This document shows, in pieces, positions 25,953-41,293 of a DNA stretch of 64,000 nucleotides; the first letter of the stretch is position 1, and each line of letters opens with the position of its first letter. The notes below the pieces were generated by a model. The model made no database searches. It saw nothing but the letters and a program-made list of their open reading frames with translations, and was not told the DNA's origin. Origin of the DNA: Spirogloea muscicola (Eukaryota; Streptophyta; Zygnematophyceae; Spirogloeales; Spirogloeaceae). Location: positions 47,585 through 111,584 of the forward strand of contig WELB01000270.1 in NCBI GenBank assembly GCA_009602725.1. Reading direction: 5' to 3'. A program made the position numbers and the translations under genes.

Positions 25953-28528
25953 TTATGCTCGTAACACCTCTGCATCATGGTGTAAGTATTCCTCCTTGTG
26001 GTTGAAAAACGTTGCAGCCATGATGAGATAGATGGAGACTAACATGAGACCCTGCAAAGTAGACAGTGTATTGGCAAGTGAACGTGGAGCTCAGAGGAGA
26101 AGGACACAGCATCATGCATATTGACAGCAAACGTATCTCGGTAAGGAAAGGTAGAGAAAGTGGAAACTGCACCTTCAGATAGTTGGCACTCCCATCACTG
26201 AGAAGGAAGCAGGTGACTAAGACTGTGATAAATAGGCAGCAAGTCTCAAAGCGATGTAGATTGAGGTCCATGTGCTCCCCCATGATCCATCCTCCAATTA
26301 CAGCAACAGGCAGGAGGAACATCGATAACTGCAACTCAAATTCGGACCTATCATGGATCAGCAAGCAGCAGCTCCGACTTGAATGTATACGCTCTTGCTT
26401 CCTCAAGCTGCAAGCACAAACAGAAGTCGAAGTGCTTCTCACGAACCTGGATGGACGAGCCAATTGCTATGCCAAGTGAAAGATCAAGCTTGTTGCGGAA
26501 GCCAAAGATGATGGCGCTGGCGTGTTCCGCAACATTGTTCATGAGTGGCAGCAGCACCACACAAAGGAAGGAGATGGGCACATTGTAATCTGCAATACCC
26601 GCAAAAGACTGTCTGGAGCGATCAGCATCCGGCTCAAATGAGTCCGAGCATATTGCAAGGAACTGAAACCATTTCACAGCAAGTTCTGGCAGCCAGTCAG
26701 CGTGTAGCAAATAGCACAATGTGCTTCCCAATGATGGAACAGGACTTTGTACAAGCTGAAAGCTGCACATCTAAGAGTGAGCATGTGCAGCATCAAGTCC
26801 TCTGCACACGGCTAACAACAAAAATTGCAGATATTGAAGGGCCGTGCTGAAAGTGTAGTGCCTGCGCTTGCCTTTGGCAGCACCATCCACTGTGTCGACC
26901 ACATAATCAGACAGAATGGAGATGAGAAACGTGACAGTGGCCAACCAAAGGATGGCTCCCCAGAGGTCCAGCACCTGCCAGTCGTTTGAGCTTCAGCGGG
27001 AAACTCTGTACTGACTGGCGAAGCACCTCGTCATATTTCTAGGAAGAAAAAGCAGCTTCCACCTTCTGGGAGGTGCTTCACAACGACAACGCGACGGAGC
27101 GACCACGACGACGCGGGACAGAGCAGCTGAAGAGTCTGAAGTGTGCAGGCCTGCTCCTCGTCGCCCTCGTCCTCGGCACTCTCGGGGCCCTTGAAGAGGT
27201 CCCGGTGGGAGACGAGCTGGAAGTAGACGTAGCAGCAGTAGGCCGCCAGGATGACGAATGCAGCAAAGCGCGAGAGCTCCAGCTCCGACGTGCCCAGGTG
27301 GAGCTCCGTGCTGGTCGCGTGCAGCAGGTTCGGTAACAAGAGGCCCGTCAGCCCGAGCAGCAGCAGGCCTGCAGCTCGCAGCACCAGGTCCAGGCTCGCT
27401 GCTCGATTACGGGCTAAGCTCGTGACGAAGAGGCCAATGTTGCAGGAGCACGCTCTCCACACCCTCTCTCGGCAGCCTCTTCTTACATTGAGACTGAGCG
27501 CAGCGCTTGCAGGATTTCTCACCACTGTGCATCTGTGCTGCAGCAGCATTGTAGGTCTGGGTGTGGAAGCGTAGGCCGCCGCAAATGAAGGCCGAGCCGA
27601 GGCAGAGCAGCAGGTTGCCCACAATGCTGCCCAGCAGCGAGAGCTGAGTAGGAAGCCGAGGAGGAGGGGCAGCCATGCAGCACAAGTGCTGCAGATCAGC
27701 ACCACTCCCGGGCAAGAGCCAGACCACTGTGATCGCTGCTGTGGCGCGCTTCTTCATGGTGACCATCACATGGCAGCTGCTGCTGACACCAAGGAGTTAG
27801 CAGCCGTCACAGGGCCAACCCATTGAAGTGTCCTGCAGAGCTTGAGCAGCTTGAGCACCTGTATGACTCGCGTCTTCCCGGCTTTCAGGGCCACAATGAC
27901 GAGGATAAGCTCGGGCGCATTGCTGAAAGTGGCGTTGAGCAGGCCGCCGACCGTCGGGCTCGTGCTCATTGCCAGCTGCGGCCAAGCCACAGCCAGGTGG
28001 GTCCCCCCGTCGCAGCACAAGCGCCTCAGCGAGGACGCCTCAACGAGCAGAGGGCTGTGCAGCTCAAGTGGTGGCGCAGTGGGGCGAGACGGAGCTTCGG
28101 ACCTGCTCGGTGATGAAGCTGAGGCGTTCAGCGAGCGGCGCGAGCGAGATGAGGCAGAAGCCGAAGACGTAGCCGCTGCGCCATTGCAATAGCGCTGCAA
28201 GGACGGCGGAGGCGGAACCATGGCAGGCGCCGCAGCAGCCAGGCGTCAGGCCGCGGTGCTGAAGCAAGGCGACGACAAGTAAAAATAAATGACGATCATC
28301 AAAGCCAACGTTGATGTGGCGGCGGCCGCGGCTAGTACCAGCGCAGAGTGCGAGGGGCAGGAAGAGCAGCAGGACGTTGAGGCGGGAGCCGAGGAGGATC
28401 GCCGCGGAGCCGCGGGCGAGGCCAGCGCCGCAGCGGCCGCGGCCGTGGGCGTGCAGGCTGCCCAGCAGCGGCGCCGCCGCCGTCTGCTCCAGCTCCTCGG
28501 CTCGGCCATTGACGGCGTTGCCATACAT
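25953..28528 (-). CDS. CAX-type vacuolar cation/proton exchanger
   Basis: CAX antiporters load Ca2+ or other divalent ions into the vacuole against protons. Exons: 28339-28528, 28103-28194, 27859-27975, 27523-27643, one ending at 27398 (other side 27151 or 27091, both in phase), 26872-26974, 26447-26589, 26173-26328, 25953-26051; about 422 or 442 aa. Family marks are NVLLLFLPLAL, LAPLAERLSFITEQ, the alpha-repeat GGLLNATFSNAPELILVIVA, SLLGSIVGNLLLCLG, SELELSRFAAF, and in the second half LLPLMNNVAEHASAIIFGF (second acidic repeat) and LSLGIAIGSSIQ. The last helix gives LVSIYLIMAATFFNH. About ten or eleven membrane helices are expected. The intron after 26872 seems to start with GC (AAAG then GCAAGC). 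An Ala/Gly-rich N-terminus stands in place of a longer regulatory region. Confidence 0.92.
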
Positions 28529-28619
28529 GGCACTCGGCGCGACGGCGACGGCGGGCGTGAGCAGCGCAAGCCCCGCAAAGCTGTCACCGAGAGAATGCGG
28601 CTGCTGATTTTAAAGAATC

Positions 28620-29620
28620 GGCACCGAGCAACTGGGAGAGAAAGCGCGGCCAGATTGACTGGGAAGAAGAAGGGCTCGCCCATTGAGAATATGGGCTGGA
28701 ACAGCCAGCCCAAACAAGAATGAACAGAGTACAAGAAGTGGGGGGGGGAAGCCAGGCGAAGCCCTAAGGCTTTTTCTTCTCCCCCCCACCCCTCCATTCC
28801 TCCTGGCACAGCTGCTGCCTCACTCCACTAGCAGCTCCAGTAGCTGCTAGATGCTAGCTGCTACGTCATAAGATGTGCTTACCTCTGTACTTGGCCATAC
28901 TGGCCTTCGATTGTTTCAAATACACGAAATTTCCCTAAGGCGAAGCAGCAGAAATGACAAGCACACAAGGAAAAACAAAGCAGCTACTAACCACTCAGTA
29001 ACCCCTGCTAAGCAGGCGCAGGTCGGAGAGGCTATGCTCCTGGAAGTATGTCCCCTGGCCAGAGCCAGAGGCAGGAGGGGAGGACTCCACCAGGCTCTGA
29101 TCAGGGGACCCACTTCCAGGAGCCAGGAGCCTGGCTTCTCCGACCTGCGCCTGCTGAGCAGGGGGTATTGAGTGATTCGTAGCCGCTTTGTTTCTTTGTG
29201 TGCTTGTCTTTCTTAGCGCTTCCCCTCGCCCCCTTCTCGCACTTCGTTCTTTCTTTTTTGTCCAGCCCCTATCCTCAATGGGCGAGCCCTTTCTCCTTTG
29301 TAGTGTAGTCCTTTTTCAGCACCTCTTTCTTTGGCTTTGAACATTGTCCATTCTTTTTGGGTTGGCTTTGCCAGCCCCTCTTCTCAATGGGCGAGCACCT
29401 TCTTCTTTCTCCAGGAGACGGCGATGGCTGTGGTTGGCCAGCCCAGTAAAGGGAAGACCAGCTGGGAGGGTCAGCCGAATGTGGCGGGCTAAGAGGCTGG
29501 TTGTTCCAGCCCCTATTCTCAATGGGCGAGCACTTCCTTCTTTCTTCTTAAGAGGCAGGGGGAGAACGAAAGCGCGGCCAGATTGACTGGTGGCTGTGAG
29601 AGGCCAGCCCAAAGGAACGG
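28620..29620. mobile_element. LINE 3'-end cluster with a head-to-head pair
   Basis: Hairpin modules at 28665-28725(-), 29230-29300(+), 29345-29420(+), 29500-29545(+) and 29575-29620(-). An AGATGTGCTTACC/GGCCATACTGGCC tail lies at 28870-28925(+). Two ends of the 63.9-kb subfamily face each other: 28925-29075(-) and 29090-29235(+), the latter ending R-R-G-Y-like and stop near 29170. No internal LINE coding is left. Confidence 0.65.
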
Positions 29621-30180
29621 AAAGGGATGGAAGACCAGTGGCGAGCGCCCGGTGCTGTGCACAGCTACTGCATGGAGACAGTATGCGTGTGCACACTCGT
29701 GTTGCTACCACTGCAGCCGGCTACTTCTCTGGTGCAGGCGAACCAGTTGGCATCGGGGAACAGCTTCACCTAGCACAACTTCCAATACGAATGGCACGTC
29801 CTAATGATTCAGACAAGGGAAAGACCACAGGTGCAGCAAGCAATTCTCGGAAAGGTGTGCTGCTTCTCTTCCCAAGCAGGCCAGCGTGGCCGCTACGCTC
29901 TGTAGAGCAAACATGAGACTCAAATGAGAGGTTGTGCTTCACATGGAGCTCATGCACTCGGGCTGCAGCTTTGTCATAACCGTGTGTCCAATCACATGTC
30001 ACACTTATCTCCAGTCCTCGCCTGGCATCACCAAGCTGGCCGCACCTTTGCAGACGACCTTCTCTGCGCTTGGCGTGATACCCAGCTCCGCCGTTTTCTT
30101 CTCCAACTACAAAGCAATGGGTGCCACAAGGATGTGGCTTCACTTCATCTACAAGGGGCACATCATGGTGAGCACATGAT
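29621..30180 (+). CDS. Possible gene fragment, unrecognised
   Basis: One plus-strand exon, about 30013-30169, looks protein-like: after an AG acceptor it reads SPGITKLAAPLQTTFSALGV, then FFSNYKAMGATRMWLHF and YKGHIM, ending at a good donor (ATG then GTGAGC). I do not recognise the family. I could not join it in phase to clear upstream or downstream exons; the next candidate after an AG at 30220 is weak. It may be a small plus-strand gene or a decayed one. Confidence 0.3.
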
Positions 30181-30520
30181 ACTATGTCAAGCCTCGTGCA
30201 TTTTCCTTTAGGTCTTGCAGCGACTCCCCAGGACCAGACCAGTACTAATTTCTCGCCTGAATAGCCCTTTCCCTGCTTGCTCTCTACAACGGCACCTTCG
30301 CCACTTTGTAATCTATATCAGCACCTTTGCCACTTTGTAGTCTCCAGGAGCAGACAGAAACGCCTCCAGTCAAACAAGGGGCAGGAAGTCCACCTCTCTC
30401 GCCGTCTGACTGCTGTGGCCACCGACTGCTGCAGCAGGGACTGCAGAGGGGCTGAACAAAATGAAGGAAGCTTGGAGACTCTGATAACAAGCTGGCTCTG
30501 AAGGCAGCAAGACTGGACTG

Positions 30521-33500
30521 CTATCTGGACAATTGTAGCCAACTCGACCCTTCAAAAGCGCCACACTCTTCGCTGTCACGCGTTTCCCAGTTCCACTGGC
30601 ACTGCTGCTTCAGCTCAACCAGCGGGGCACCAGGCAATGCAAGGCCGTCACCATCATTCCTTGGGCTGGTAGGGTCTTCATGCTGCTGAGTGCAGCTTGC
30701 TGTGCTCCAATCAGCGGGCGCCACTGACACCAGGGCTTCGCTCAGCGGGCCTGGACGATGTTCAATGCGCCGGACGACCTTCAGCCAATGGCAAGCCGTC
30801 GCTACATCGACGTGCAGGCCCTGCTCGGTCATCTCTGCAGCTACACGGAGAAAACCGGCCTCACCGCTGGCCCCCCTGCGGTACAATGCAAAGTGGATGC
30901 ATAAGGTCTGGCCACCGCCTGCTATTCACCTTCTCCGTAAAGAGATCTGTGGCTGACACCAGCTGTAACTAGCATATAGCGAGTGTCGCATCAACCGGCA
31001 GCTGACAATCGGCTGCAGTGAAGAGGAGGACGTCATTCATAACCAACCTGGTTACTGCAGCTCGTGAGAGCAGACAGGATAGCAGGCAATGGTAGACTGG
31101 CAGGTCACCTTGCAGCCCAGCCGCCTGCACAGCTTCAGAGAGTATTACGCAAATGTCAAGCAGCCAATTCTTATCCAGCATCTGCTGCATCTGCATCTGC
31201 ATCTGCATCTGCATCTGCTGCCAAGCAGACCCTAATGACAGCACCAGGCTGAGGAAAGCAGCAGACCACCTTCATATCCTCATATGAAGCTAAGGCCTTC
31301 TCTGGCCGCAGCGCCGAGGCCCAGCCATGGATAAGTGTTGCAAACGTAGTCTGATTTGCAGGGACCTCTGCCGCTTCCATCTCAGCCATGACTTCTTCAG
31401 CCCTCTGCGGAATGAAAAACATTGTCATGGTCAATTTGATTGGCTCGGATTGATTGGTTGATGAGAGAGGGTCAAGGAGATGGATACTGCCATGTTGCAC
31501 AAATATGCTCAGAAAAGCTTTATGAGGAATCACACCTCCATATCGCCGGCCTTGCAGGCAGCATTGACGAGAGAGGTGTATGTGTGAACGTCTGGCGCTA
31601 GGTTGAAGTGCCTCATCTTGCTCATGGCTTCCTCCGCCTCCCATACATCACCCCGCAGTGCCCACCTACCACAGTGCCCCAAATGGACTTCAGCATGAGC
31701 ACTTTCTCTTGGTACGTGTTAAGCTCAGCATGAGCACCCAAGGAATTGCTGCTACCCGTTGATGATGGTCGTGAAGATGCGCTCATTGGGACGTATGCCA
31801 GTCTCAACCATCTCGTCCAGCAACAAGCTGGCTGCCTGCAGCCTGCCAGCCCTGCAGTTTGCCTGCCCAATATAGTCCAAAGACACGTTCATGATCAGGT
31901 CTCTGGCAGAAGTACAATGACCACCAGGATCAGTGTACTATTGTTCACAGTAAGCCTCTGCTAATGCACAGGAAAACGTGTGTATGAAGAGATGGGGAGG
32001 CCATGTGTGGCCAAGAACAAAGGCAAGCACATTGACAAATGTACATCACCTGCTGCTAAGCTGACCCGCTCAGTAACCACGAGTCAGCACACAGAGGTCG
32101 CTAACTGATGCTCGAATACCGGACGGCAATCGACAAGCTCTTGAACTACCAGCCAAGGCTCGACCAGCTTTCTGATGCAACGCATGAGCCTGAGCCCGCT
32201 GCAGACAAGCTGACACTCGACGTCGCAATATCGTCGGCACATGTATCAATATGGGCAAGCCGACTGAAAGAGGTGAAGGTATCTTGAGCAAGCCAAAGCG
32301 TGACCACACCTTGATCAGAGCACCATAGAAAGTCACATCAGGTTGCAAGCCTGCGCCATTGACAGCCTCCAGACACTTGAAAGCCGACACATAGTCCCCA
32401 CTGTCGGCGTAACCGCAGAGCAGGATTGTAAAAGTGCGAATGTTTGGTCGTAGACCTGCTTGCTTCATTTGCCGCATCACATCCTCTACCTCATTCATCT
32501 GATGCCCACACAAATACACTCCGATAAGAACCTGAATGACCCTACAAGATTTGCGGCCCTTCTTCTGAGAGAGTCCTGAAGTACCTGGGCTCTGCAGGCG
32601 TGCCCGTGCATGATGATGTTGAAGGTCACAAGGGAGGGCTGGCAGCCCGCGAGCCTCATCTTGTGAAGCCAATCCATGGCCCTCTCCATGTCGCCGTGCT
32701 GTACCATTCTGCTCAAGACTCTGGAATGGCACGCATTCAAAAGAGTGAAGTGCTGGGCCAGTCAACGAGGTCCGATTCAATGTGCAGGGATGCAGTAGTG
32801 GAGCACACTGCCAATTGCATCCACAGGGCAGTGGGTGAAACTGAGCTGACTGACGTAGTGTAGGTGCGGTAGTTAGGGCTGATATTCCGCTGGCGCATGA
32901 CAGACAGCAGGGCAATGGCGTGGTCAACATCGCCTTGACAGCATGCAGCACTGACAAGACTGTTGTTCATCACCACGTCTGGCTCAACTCCCCAGGACAC
33001 CTGCGCATGCCGTCCAACTTCAACACTTGTTGGCACCACTGAGTGCAAAAGTATGGCCCTCTGAGCAATCTGATCGTCTCAGCTGTGAGGAGTGCCATAC
33101 AGCCACGCACCATCTCACCGAACATGGAGAAGGCCTTGGTAGGATTGCTCTTGGCAAAGCCAGCCAGGAGCATGGAGCAGATTCGCTGGTTTGGCTTAAT
33201 TCCTGCCATTACCATCTTCTCCAGCACCTTCTGAGCAGCTTCCATGTCCCCCCTCTGCCAAACCCAGCCAATTCTGAGCCCAAGGAACAATGAAGCATGA
33301 TGAAGATGCGCTGCTGTGAGCCGGATACCTATCAGACGAAGCACCAAATACTGGTACGACAGAGCAACTCCAGTGTGAGTTAGAACCTGTCTATCTACTG
33401 ATTGGGCTCCTCACATTGACGTGGAGGTTGATGAGGCACCCGTATGTTACGATGTTCAGCTCATAACCTGCTTGCTGCACGTTGGAAGCACAACGGTGCA

Positions 33501-36500
33501 CTGATACTTCTCAGATACTTTGAGCATGCCTGTAGTTTGCTAGCAGCTGACAACACCACATCAATGTACAGCTGACCCTGCCTAGTTGCCCATGCTCATT
33601 GTTCTATGAGCTGTGACAAGCCCTCGATGCCCGAGCTTGCAGTGGTAGCAACAAACATTCTACTGCAATGACAGAAGCAATGAAGGTTCTAGCAAGCATC
33701 GAGCATTGCCACATAAAACACCAGATTCGAGATTGCATGGCAGTAGGCAAGGAGTGCAGGGTCTGTGAGAGCAAGACAACAGCTCTTCAAACGGCTCCTC
33801 TTAGGAGATGTCCAGGGGTGTTTACTCAACTTGGTCTCACAACATGACCACACATGACCACACACAGACCACGCTGCAGTAGCTATAAATACTGCGCATC
33901 TATGAGCCACTTGAGCATAATAGGGCATGATCTGTGCAAAGTTGTAGTAATGATGCAATGCCTTTAGTGATTCCACTCCAGGACATCACTTCTTAGAGCT
34001 GCTGTGAAGGGCTTTGGCCTAACCCCTCTTATCCCTTCTCGTGCCATTCTCTCACCCTTATTATTGATGCAAGAACCTCGACAATCCCTCTGGATGATTG
34101 CCAAGGTGGGCAGCCGTGAAGCTCAATATACTTGACTGCTGTCTCTAAAGAAGATCAGATGCTTTTCATATTGCAAGCAAGAAGTGCACCTGAATCCGTG
34201 ACAGAGTGAAGAGGCATTGATCCAGCTGCATGGCCTGTGCATATCCATCCATGATTGCATTGTAGACTGCCAGTGGCGGATCCAGACCGTCCCATTGCAT
34301 CTCTGCCAGCAGCTCTTCCGCCCTCCGCATGTTCCCACCTTTGCTGGCAGCAACCGAAAGAAAAACAGAAGACCCCTCATGCTAAGTGTGTGGATAGACA
34401 TGTGGACCTGATGAGCTTGTTAACTTCTGCTGATCCCTCCATCTGTTGCAGCACATATAAGTACATAGCAATGGGCCAGGACCGAATCGGCTGTGACAAA
34501 CCAATGAACGGAGATGATATTGCTGTACAGCACTGCAGAGGGCCGGATGCCCTGTGCCTTCATCCGCAGGAACGTGTCGTCAGCCGACAGCAGGTCATTG
34601 GCCCGTCCGTGGACAAGGATGAGGGTGGAATACGTGGACTCCCGCAAAGCAAGGCCATCGTCCACCATGTCCCGAGCGCATGCCTCTGCCCCGCGCACAT
34701 CCCCCGCCTTGGCATAGGCATGAACCAGCCTGTAGTCTCAAGTGCATCAATAGCAACAGGTATTGCTCAACAAGCAGGCCAGATCCTTCGAGTAGATAGT
34801 GGGGCAAGTTCTTAAGCCTGGTTCCTCAAGCTCCAGGTCAGCAACCAGAACAAGGTTGGATAGTTGGAAAGAGGTGCTGACGAGGTGTAGATGTAGGCAT
34901 CAGGCTTGATTCCGCGAGCCCGCATGGCCTCAAAGTGGCTGCGTGCGCTGTGCTTGTCCCCTTGGCGTGCTAGTGCCGTCACCAGCAGCCCGTAGTCCCC
35001 TCGCACGGGCTGAGGACAGGCATGCCAGACGCGCACGATGCCCAGGAAAGGATCTCATTTGGGCTGCATTCGTCATGCTTGAGCGTAAGCTGCCATGCCG
35101 AAGCCATTGGAGCTCTCAAGGGTGGCGCCAGCAGACTTATGGCATAGAACGCCCGCTGTGCACCTTCTTGATGACCTTAAAGGCAGCGAGCACTGCACAG
35201 AGGTCTTTGGCGTCCTTCTCCAGAACAAGGCGGAAATGCTCAGCTTCACAGCTACGCCGCCTAGGAGCCGGTGGCCCCTGGCTGTCCTGCCCTTGTTCCT
35301 GAACATGCCAAGCAACACATTCCTGCTCGTCTTTCAGTATTGATGCTGAGCTTCTTCACGTTCTTGCTTTGCGTAAGCAAATTGGAGGTGCACAGCTCCA
35401 CACACGCCTGCTTCTGGCAGTTATATAACAATAAAAGTTGGTGCTAAATTTTTGTCCTTCGCTTCCCTTCGTCAGTCACCCCTCCCACCATCTTTCCTGC
35501 CCCCTATCTAAAATTCACATCATTATCCCTCCAACTCTCACCCCCTTGACTGTATTGTAAGACCAGTGGACATGGGTGTCAAAACGCAGCTGGTGTGAGC
35601 TGTCCAGTTGAGATGCCCAGCCCACTCTCCCGCCGACCATCGTCCAGCATTACATGAATCTCCTTGTCCATAAACTGCTCCAAATGCGCCACACAATACA
35701 GAGCTGGGGCCTCATATGTGATTGCCAGCAATATCTGTGGCTGTGCTTGCTCTGTTGGCACGAGCCCAGTGTGTAGGTACACTTCTGGCACAATGTATGT
35801 GCAAGGAGCCGGTGAGGAGCAGGAGTGCAACTTGGAGCTCGGAGCTCGGAGGAGCAGTGTGCCGACCTTTGTGCGGTCCAGCAGAAGCGCCCCCTCTGCG
35901 CTCGCCGCCGCTTGATCGCCTGCCAGGACAGCAGACGAGCGCAAGCCCGTGCCCCGCCACGCAGGTCAACTCAGGTTGTGGAAATGTTTCTCAATGACAA
36001 AGATGACTGACTACCAGACTACCAAGTCCTGCAACCTCGTACTCTGCATTGGAGTGTCGATTAGAGTCTAGGAGGACAAGTAACTCCGTCTGATCGCCCC
36101 AGTGAGGCCAGGTTGAAGGACCTGGAGTCACGAAACACCACACAGTGACGAGCACCAACAAGGTGTGACTGTGGGGCTGACAAAGCCGGGAGCGCACCAG
36201 CAAAGATCGCGAAGCAGTAGCCCAGGTTGCGGTCCGAGCGGGCGCCGTCCCTCGCCAGAGCGACGTGCTGCAGCGGGCTGCAGCGGCTGAGGTGCGCCCA
36301 CACGTCCTCCTTGCGCGCCCGGAACGGCAGGTTGCGCACCACCACGCGGCCCAGCGGCGGCGACGGTGGCGGCAGTGGAGGGCACTGCGGGGCCGGCGGC
36401 GGCGGCGATGGCGGCGGAGGCTCCTGCAGCCGCGCATCCCGGAGACGGGAGGACGACGTTGCCTCGGCGTCACGTGCTGGCGGCGCGGCTTGGCGACCGC

Positions 36501-36596
36501 CGCCACCATGACCGCCGCCCCGGCAGTCACCGCCCGCGCCGTGATTTACGCCTGGCCGTCGGCGTGGCGCTGGCGGCGCGGCGGCTTGCGGGGGGG
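30521..36596 (-). CDS. RRM + pentatricopeptide-repeat protein, PPR4-like
   Basis: An N-terminal RNA-recognition motif followed by many PPR repeats, the architecture of plant PPR4, which is needed for plastid rps12 trans-splicing. The RRM (exon ending 36198, plus part near 35925) shows RNP2 VVVRNLPF and RNP1 LGYCFAIF. PPR exons follow: GDYGLLVTALARQGDKHSAR (~35000), LALRESTYSTLILVHG (~34600), a repeat near 34280, MVMAGIKPNQRICSMLLAGF (~33200), VEPDVVMNNSLVSAA (~32960), MRLAGCQPSLVTFNIIMHG (~32640), AGLRPNIRTFTILLCGYADS (~32420), a repeat near 31820, NLAPDVHTYTSLVNAACK (~31570), EVPANQTTFATLIHGWAS (~31340). PPR4-like C-terminal blocks GLQGDLPVYHCLLSCLLSRA (~31110) and VDVATACHWLKVVRRIE (~30790) end it, stop about 30521. 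The start and transit peptide are lost beyond the N at 36597. A LINE tail lies in one intron. Ortholog assignment is inference. Confidence 0.8.
31180..31216. repeat. Hexanucleotide repeat (GCATCT)n
   Basis: About five GCATCT units in a row within an intron of the PPR4-like gene. Confidence 0.8.
31990..32290 (-). mobile_element. LINE tail inside a PPR4-like intron, sense orientation
   Basis: Minus strand: RRRVSACLQRAQAHALHQK, GRAL and SDLCVL-TRGY-stop (32070-32072), then a UTR containing the GTGCTTGCCTTTGTTC-like module to about 31995. It sits in the intron after the exon ending GLQPDVTFYGALIK, so it would be transcribed in sense with the host gene. Confidence 0.7.
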
Positions 36597-36597
36597 N
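36597..36597. other. Single N at a junction
   Basis: One N separates the RRM exon from a LINE tail starting immediately after it. The LINE codons stop exactly at the N. This may be a collapsed gap or a forced join. Confidence 0.7.
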
Positions 36598-36830
36598 ACC
36601 ACGAGTCAGCACATAGAGGTCGCTAGCTGACGCTCGAATACCGGACGGCAATTGACTAGCTCTTGTGCCAGCAGCTAAGGCTCGACCAGCTTTCTGATGC
36701 AGAGCATACGCCTGAGCTCGTTGCAGACAGGTTGACACTCGACGTCGCAGAAATGACAGATAGGCTGCCGGCATACCCATCTGGGCTGGGAGCATCTCGC
36801 GGCCGGAGAGGGGGGGCAGCTGCGACGGCC
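36598..36830 (-). mobile_element. LINE C-terminal fragment
   Basis: Minus frame: QMGMPAAYLSFLRRRVSTCL, QRAQAYALHQKAGRALAAG, then LPSGIRASASDLYVLTRG, cut at the N. It is the same subfamily as the intron copy at 31990-32290. Confidence 0.7.
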
Positions 36831-37878
36831 TGTTAGTGGGTGCTGAGGTGAGCCTGCAATGAAGTGGTTCTGGAAGGCATCGCGTGACCGGCCCTCCCCC
36901 TGTTTTACCATTGCATCCTCAGGCCCCTTTGTACTCTCTCCATTCCTCCTGCCACTGCTGCTGCCCCATACCTCTATCAGTCAATTTGGCCGCACTATCT
37001 TCTAGCAGCTCCAGGAGCTGCTAGTTGCTAGCTGCTACATCATTAGATGTGCTTGCCTTTGTACTTGGCCATATTGGCCTTCAATTTTCATATACACGAT
37101 ATTTTCTTTGTAGCTGCTCACCGCTCTTAGGCCCCTCTGAACCTTTGTGAATTCTTTTTGGGCTGGCTTTTCGCAGCCCTTGCCCCCATTGGGAGTGCCA
37201 CTTCGCCCTGGCCCCACTGCGGACCACGCCATCCGACAGCCGGTCACCTTCTCGCGTATGGAAGTAGATAAAGTGAGCTTCACCCAAAAGGGGGGGCGAG
37301 GGCTGACAAGCCAGTCCGGTAAGCATGGATAAGGTCCGAAGGGGCCGGAAAGCGCTGAAACACACAACAGAGCAAGTACCACACGTAGAAGCTCATCCAA
37401 ACAGAGGAAACAGCTCTCTCCATGTATGGCAGTGGCTGTGAGGAACGGCATGAACAAAGAGAGGAGGCGCGCTGTGTGCATGACAGGAAAGGGAGGCAAC
37501 AATCAAGCTAGCACCCTGGTCAGGCAAAAGCTAGTCCAAGGAAGAAGCAGCTTTTGCAAAGGGGGCAAGGGCTGTGAATCTTCCTGAAGGGGCAACTTTG
37601 CGTGCACGGATGCCAGTGGTGAGTATCAGGCAATCCTGCTCACCGCTTTCACCTGCCCACAGAGCCAGCGAGCGATCCCATGCAGCCCGACTCTCATCCT
37701 GGGGGCGCCAATTGCAGGCTGCTGCCAAGTTGGCGCTGTCAATCTCTAGGCAAGCTCCTCTCACTGGCCCTGCTGCTCATGACTTTGCAAACAATGATGC
37801 CTGGACTTGGACTTCCAAAATGTGCGGCAATAGCACGTCACGGCACAACAAGAGCATGCCACTGTTGGTCATGCGGCA
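36831..37878. other. Intergenic with LINE 3'-UTR remains
   Basis: An AGATGTGCTTGCCTTTGTAC tail with GGCCATATTGGCC lies at 37045-37085(+). A GGGCTGGC/GCAGCCC hairpin module lies at 37150-37190(+), with a related inverted piece at 37285-37330. The remainder to the SufS stop is without supported genes. Confidence 0.5.
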
Positions 37879-40842
<2,964 letters not shown>

Positions 40843-40843
40843 C

Positions 40844-41223
<380 letters not shown>

Positions 41224-41293
41224 AGCTCCGCCGGCGGCCAGGCTGGAGGAGCTGGTCGAGCTCGGCGCGGAGCGCAAGCGGCGCAAGGGCGCC

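Noticed and set aside
30690-30956. Plus-strand frame with a protein-like stretch (SRRYIDVQALLGHLCSYTEK)
   Set aside because: The opposite strand matches the C-terminal block of PPR4 in phase and order, so this is its shadow.
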